6,545 nucleotides of DNA, from positions 1-6,545 of the forward strand of contig CALMOI010000344.1 of NCBI GenBank assembly GCA_937871735.1, written 5' to 3'. This DNA is from an uncultured Comamonadaceae bacterium. Lineage in GTDB: Bacteria; Pseudomonadota; Gammaproteobacteria; Burkholderiales; Burkholderiaceae_C. A program made the translations under genes and the position numbers. This document shows, in pieces, positions 5,984 to 6,545 of the stretch; the stretch's first letter is position 1; the number at the start of each line of letters is the position of its first letter. The notes beneath the pieces were generated by a model. That model was not told the origin of the DNA. It saw only the letters and a list, made by a program, of their open reading frames with translations, and did no database searches.

Positions 5984-6545
5984 GCAGCGTCACCCGGTTG
6001 ACTTCGGCCAGCGTGGTTTCGCCATTGCGCGCCAGCACCAGGGCGGCTTCGCGCAGGCTGCGGGTGCCTTGCTGGCGCGCCACTTCTTTGATGCGGCGGA
6101 TGGGGGCTTTTTCGACGATCAGCTCGCGGATTTCGTCGCTCAGGATCAGGATTTCGGCAATCGCGCGCCGCCCCTTGTAGCCCGTGCCCCGGCAGTCGCC
6201 GCAGCCGCTGCCCGCCATGAAGCGGTAGCCCTGCACGTCGGCGCGCGTCAGGCGCAGCAGCGCCAGCGCCTCGTCGCTGGGCACATAGGGCGCGGCGCAG
6301 TGCGGGCAGTTGACCCGCACCAGCCGCTGCGCCCACACGCCGTTGAGCGCCGAGACAAACGAATACGGGTCTATGCCCAAATGGGTAAAGCGCCCCAGCA
6401 CGTCAAACACGTTGTTGGCGTGGACGGTGGTGAGCACCAAGTGCCCGGTCAGCGCCGACTGCACGGCGATTTCTGCCGTTTCGTGGTCGCGGATTTCGCC
6501 GACCATGATCTTGTCCGGGTCGTGGCGCAGGATGGAGCGCAGGCC
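5976..6545 (-). CDS. gspE: GspE/PilB-family secretion ATPase, C-terminal part (5' end outside window)
   Basis: This is the cytoplasmic hexameric ATPase that powers pseudopilus assembly. Only the last 189 codons are present, and the reading frame is open through the right edge of the window. Visible in the fragment (numbered from the edge): Walker B IMVGEIRD at 13-20 with the catalytic Glu at 17, the His box HLVLTTVH at 35-42 followed by ANN, and the QRLVR segment at 73-77 that carries conserved arginines in this family. A tetracysteine zinc motif follows (CPHC at 80-83, CGDC at 115-118), then GTGYKGR and the helical C-terminal domain ending TLHA. The CxxC...CxxC pair is characteristic of GspE and PilB ATPases and argues against the retraction ATPase PilT. 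The Walker A region would lie upstream of 6545. The TGA stop overlaps the start of the next gene by 8 bases. Family membership is very secure; whether to call it gspE, mshE or pilB is not decided by this fragment. Confidence 0.96.
   Translation of the reverse strand, partial: GLRSILRHDPDKIMVGEIRDHETAEIAVQSALTGHLVLTTVHANNVFDVLGRFTHLGIDPYSFVSALNGVWAQRLVRVNCPHCAAPYVPSDEALALLRLTRADVQGYRFMAGSGCGDCRGTGYKGRRAIAEILILSDEIRELIVEKAPIRRIKEVARQQGTRSLREAALVLARNGETTLAEVNRVTLHA

Noticed and set aside
4750..6180. Long plus-strand open frame of 476 codons opposite the ATPase, PilM-like and PilN-like genes
   Set aside because: Low-complexity Ala/Arg/Ser-rich translation with no recognisable domain. It is an antisense shadow expected in GC-rich coding DNA, and the minus-strand genes have clear motifs and linked starts.
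1..6545. tRNA, rRNA, CRISPR array, insertion sequence or attachment site
   Set aside because: No tRNA-like cloverleaf, spaced direct repeats, transposase-like frame or terminal inverted repeats were seen. The window is essentially continuous coding sequence.

Overview
The window is almost entirely coding and holds one compact minus-strand operon for a type IV filament machine (type II secretion / MSHA pilus superfamily). Its direction of transcription runs from base 6545 down to base 216. The GC-rich sequence, the strong preference for G or C at third codon positions, and the homologous gene set suggest a betaproteobacterium, probably Burkholderiales (Comamonadaceae-like). This is an inference from composition and gene content; no rRNA or other taxonomic marker is present.

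Layout in transcription order: (1) the C-terminal part of a GspE/PilB-type secretion ATPase, cut by the window edge (5976-6545); (2) a PilM/GspL-N-like actin-fold protein (5174-5983); (3) a PilN-like bitopic protein (4611-5177); (4) a PilO/GspM-like bitopic protein (4003-4614); (5) a PilP/GspC-like protein with a proline-rich linker (3443-4006); (6) a lipoprotein secretin with TPR-like, STN, N1 and secretin domains (1587-3446); (7-9) three pseudopilins (1118-1606, 691-1104, 216-689). The first five junctions overlap by 8, 4, 4, 4 and 4 bases. The sixth overlaps by 20, and the last two have gaps of 13 bases and 1 base. This is a single, translationally coupled transcript. No terminator is visible after the last pseudopilin.

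How the parts would work: the ATPase drives assembly of a short pseudopilus from the three pseudopilins. The PilM/N/O/P-like proteins form the inner-membrane alignment complex. The HR domain of the PilP/GspC-like protein should contact the N-terminal domains of the secretin, which forms the outer-membrane pore. PilM and PilN are separate genes, as in type IV and MSHA pili, rather than fused as in GspL. The secretin and the GspG-like pseudopilins nevertheless recall T2SS/MSHA, so this is an atypical hybrid-looking system. From memory only, some Burkholderiales homologues are annotated 'secretion system X' proteins. No GspF platform protein or prepilin peptidase lies in the window; they must be upstream of 6545 or elsewhere. 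No substrate is evident.

The left edge (1-271) carries the 3' end of a converging plus-strand ORF that I do not recognise. Its codon usage changes near base 140, and its stop lies inside the last pseudopilin, so a frameshift or degraded 3' end is possible.
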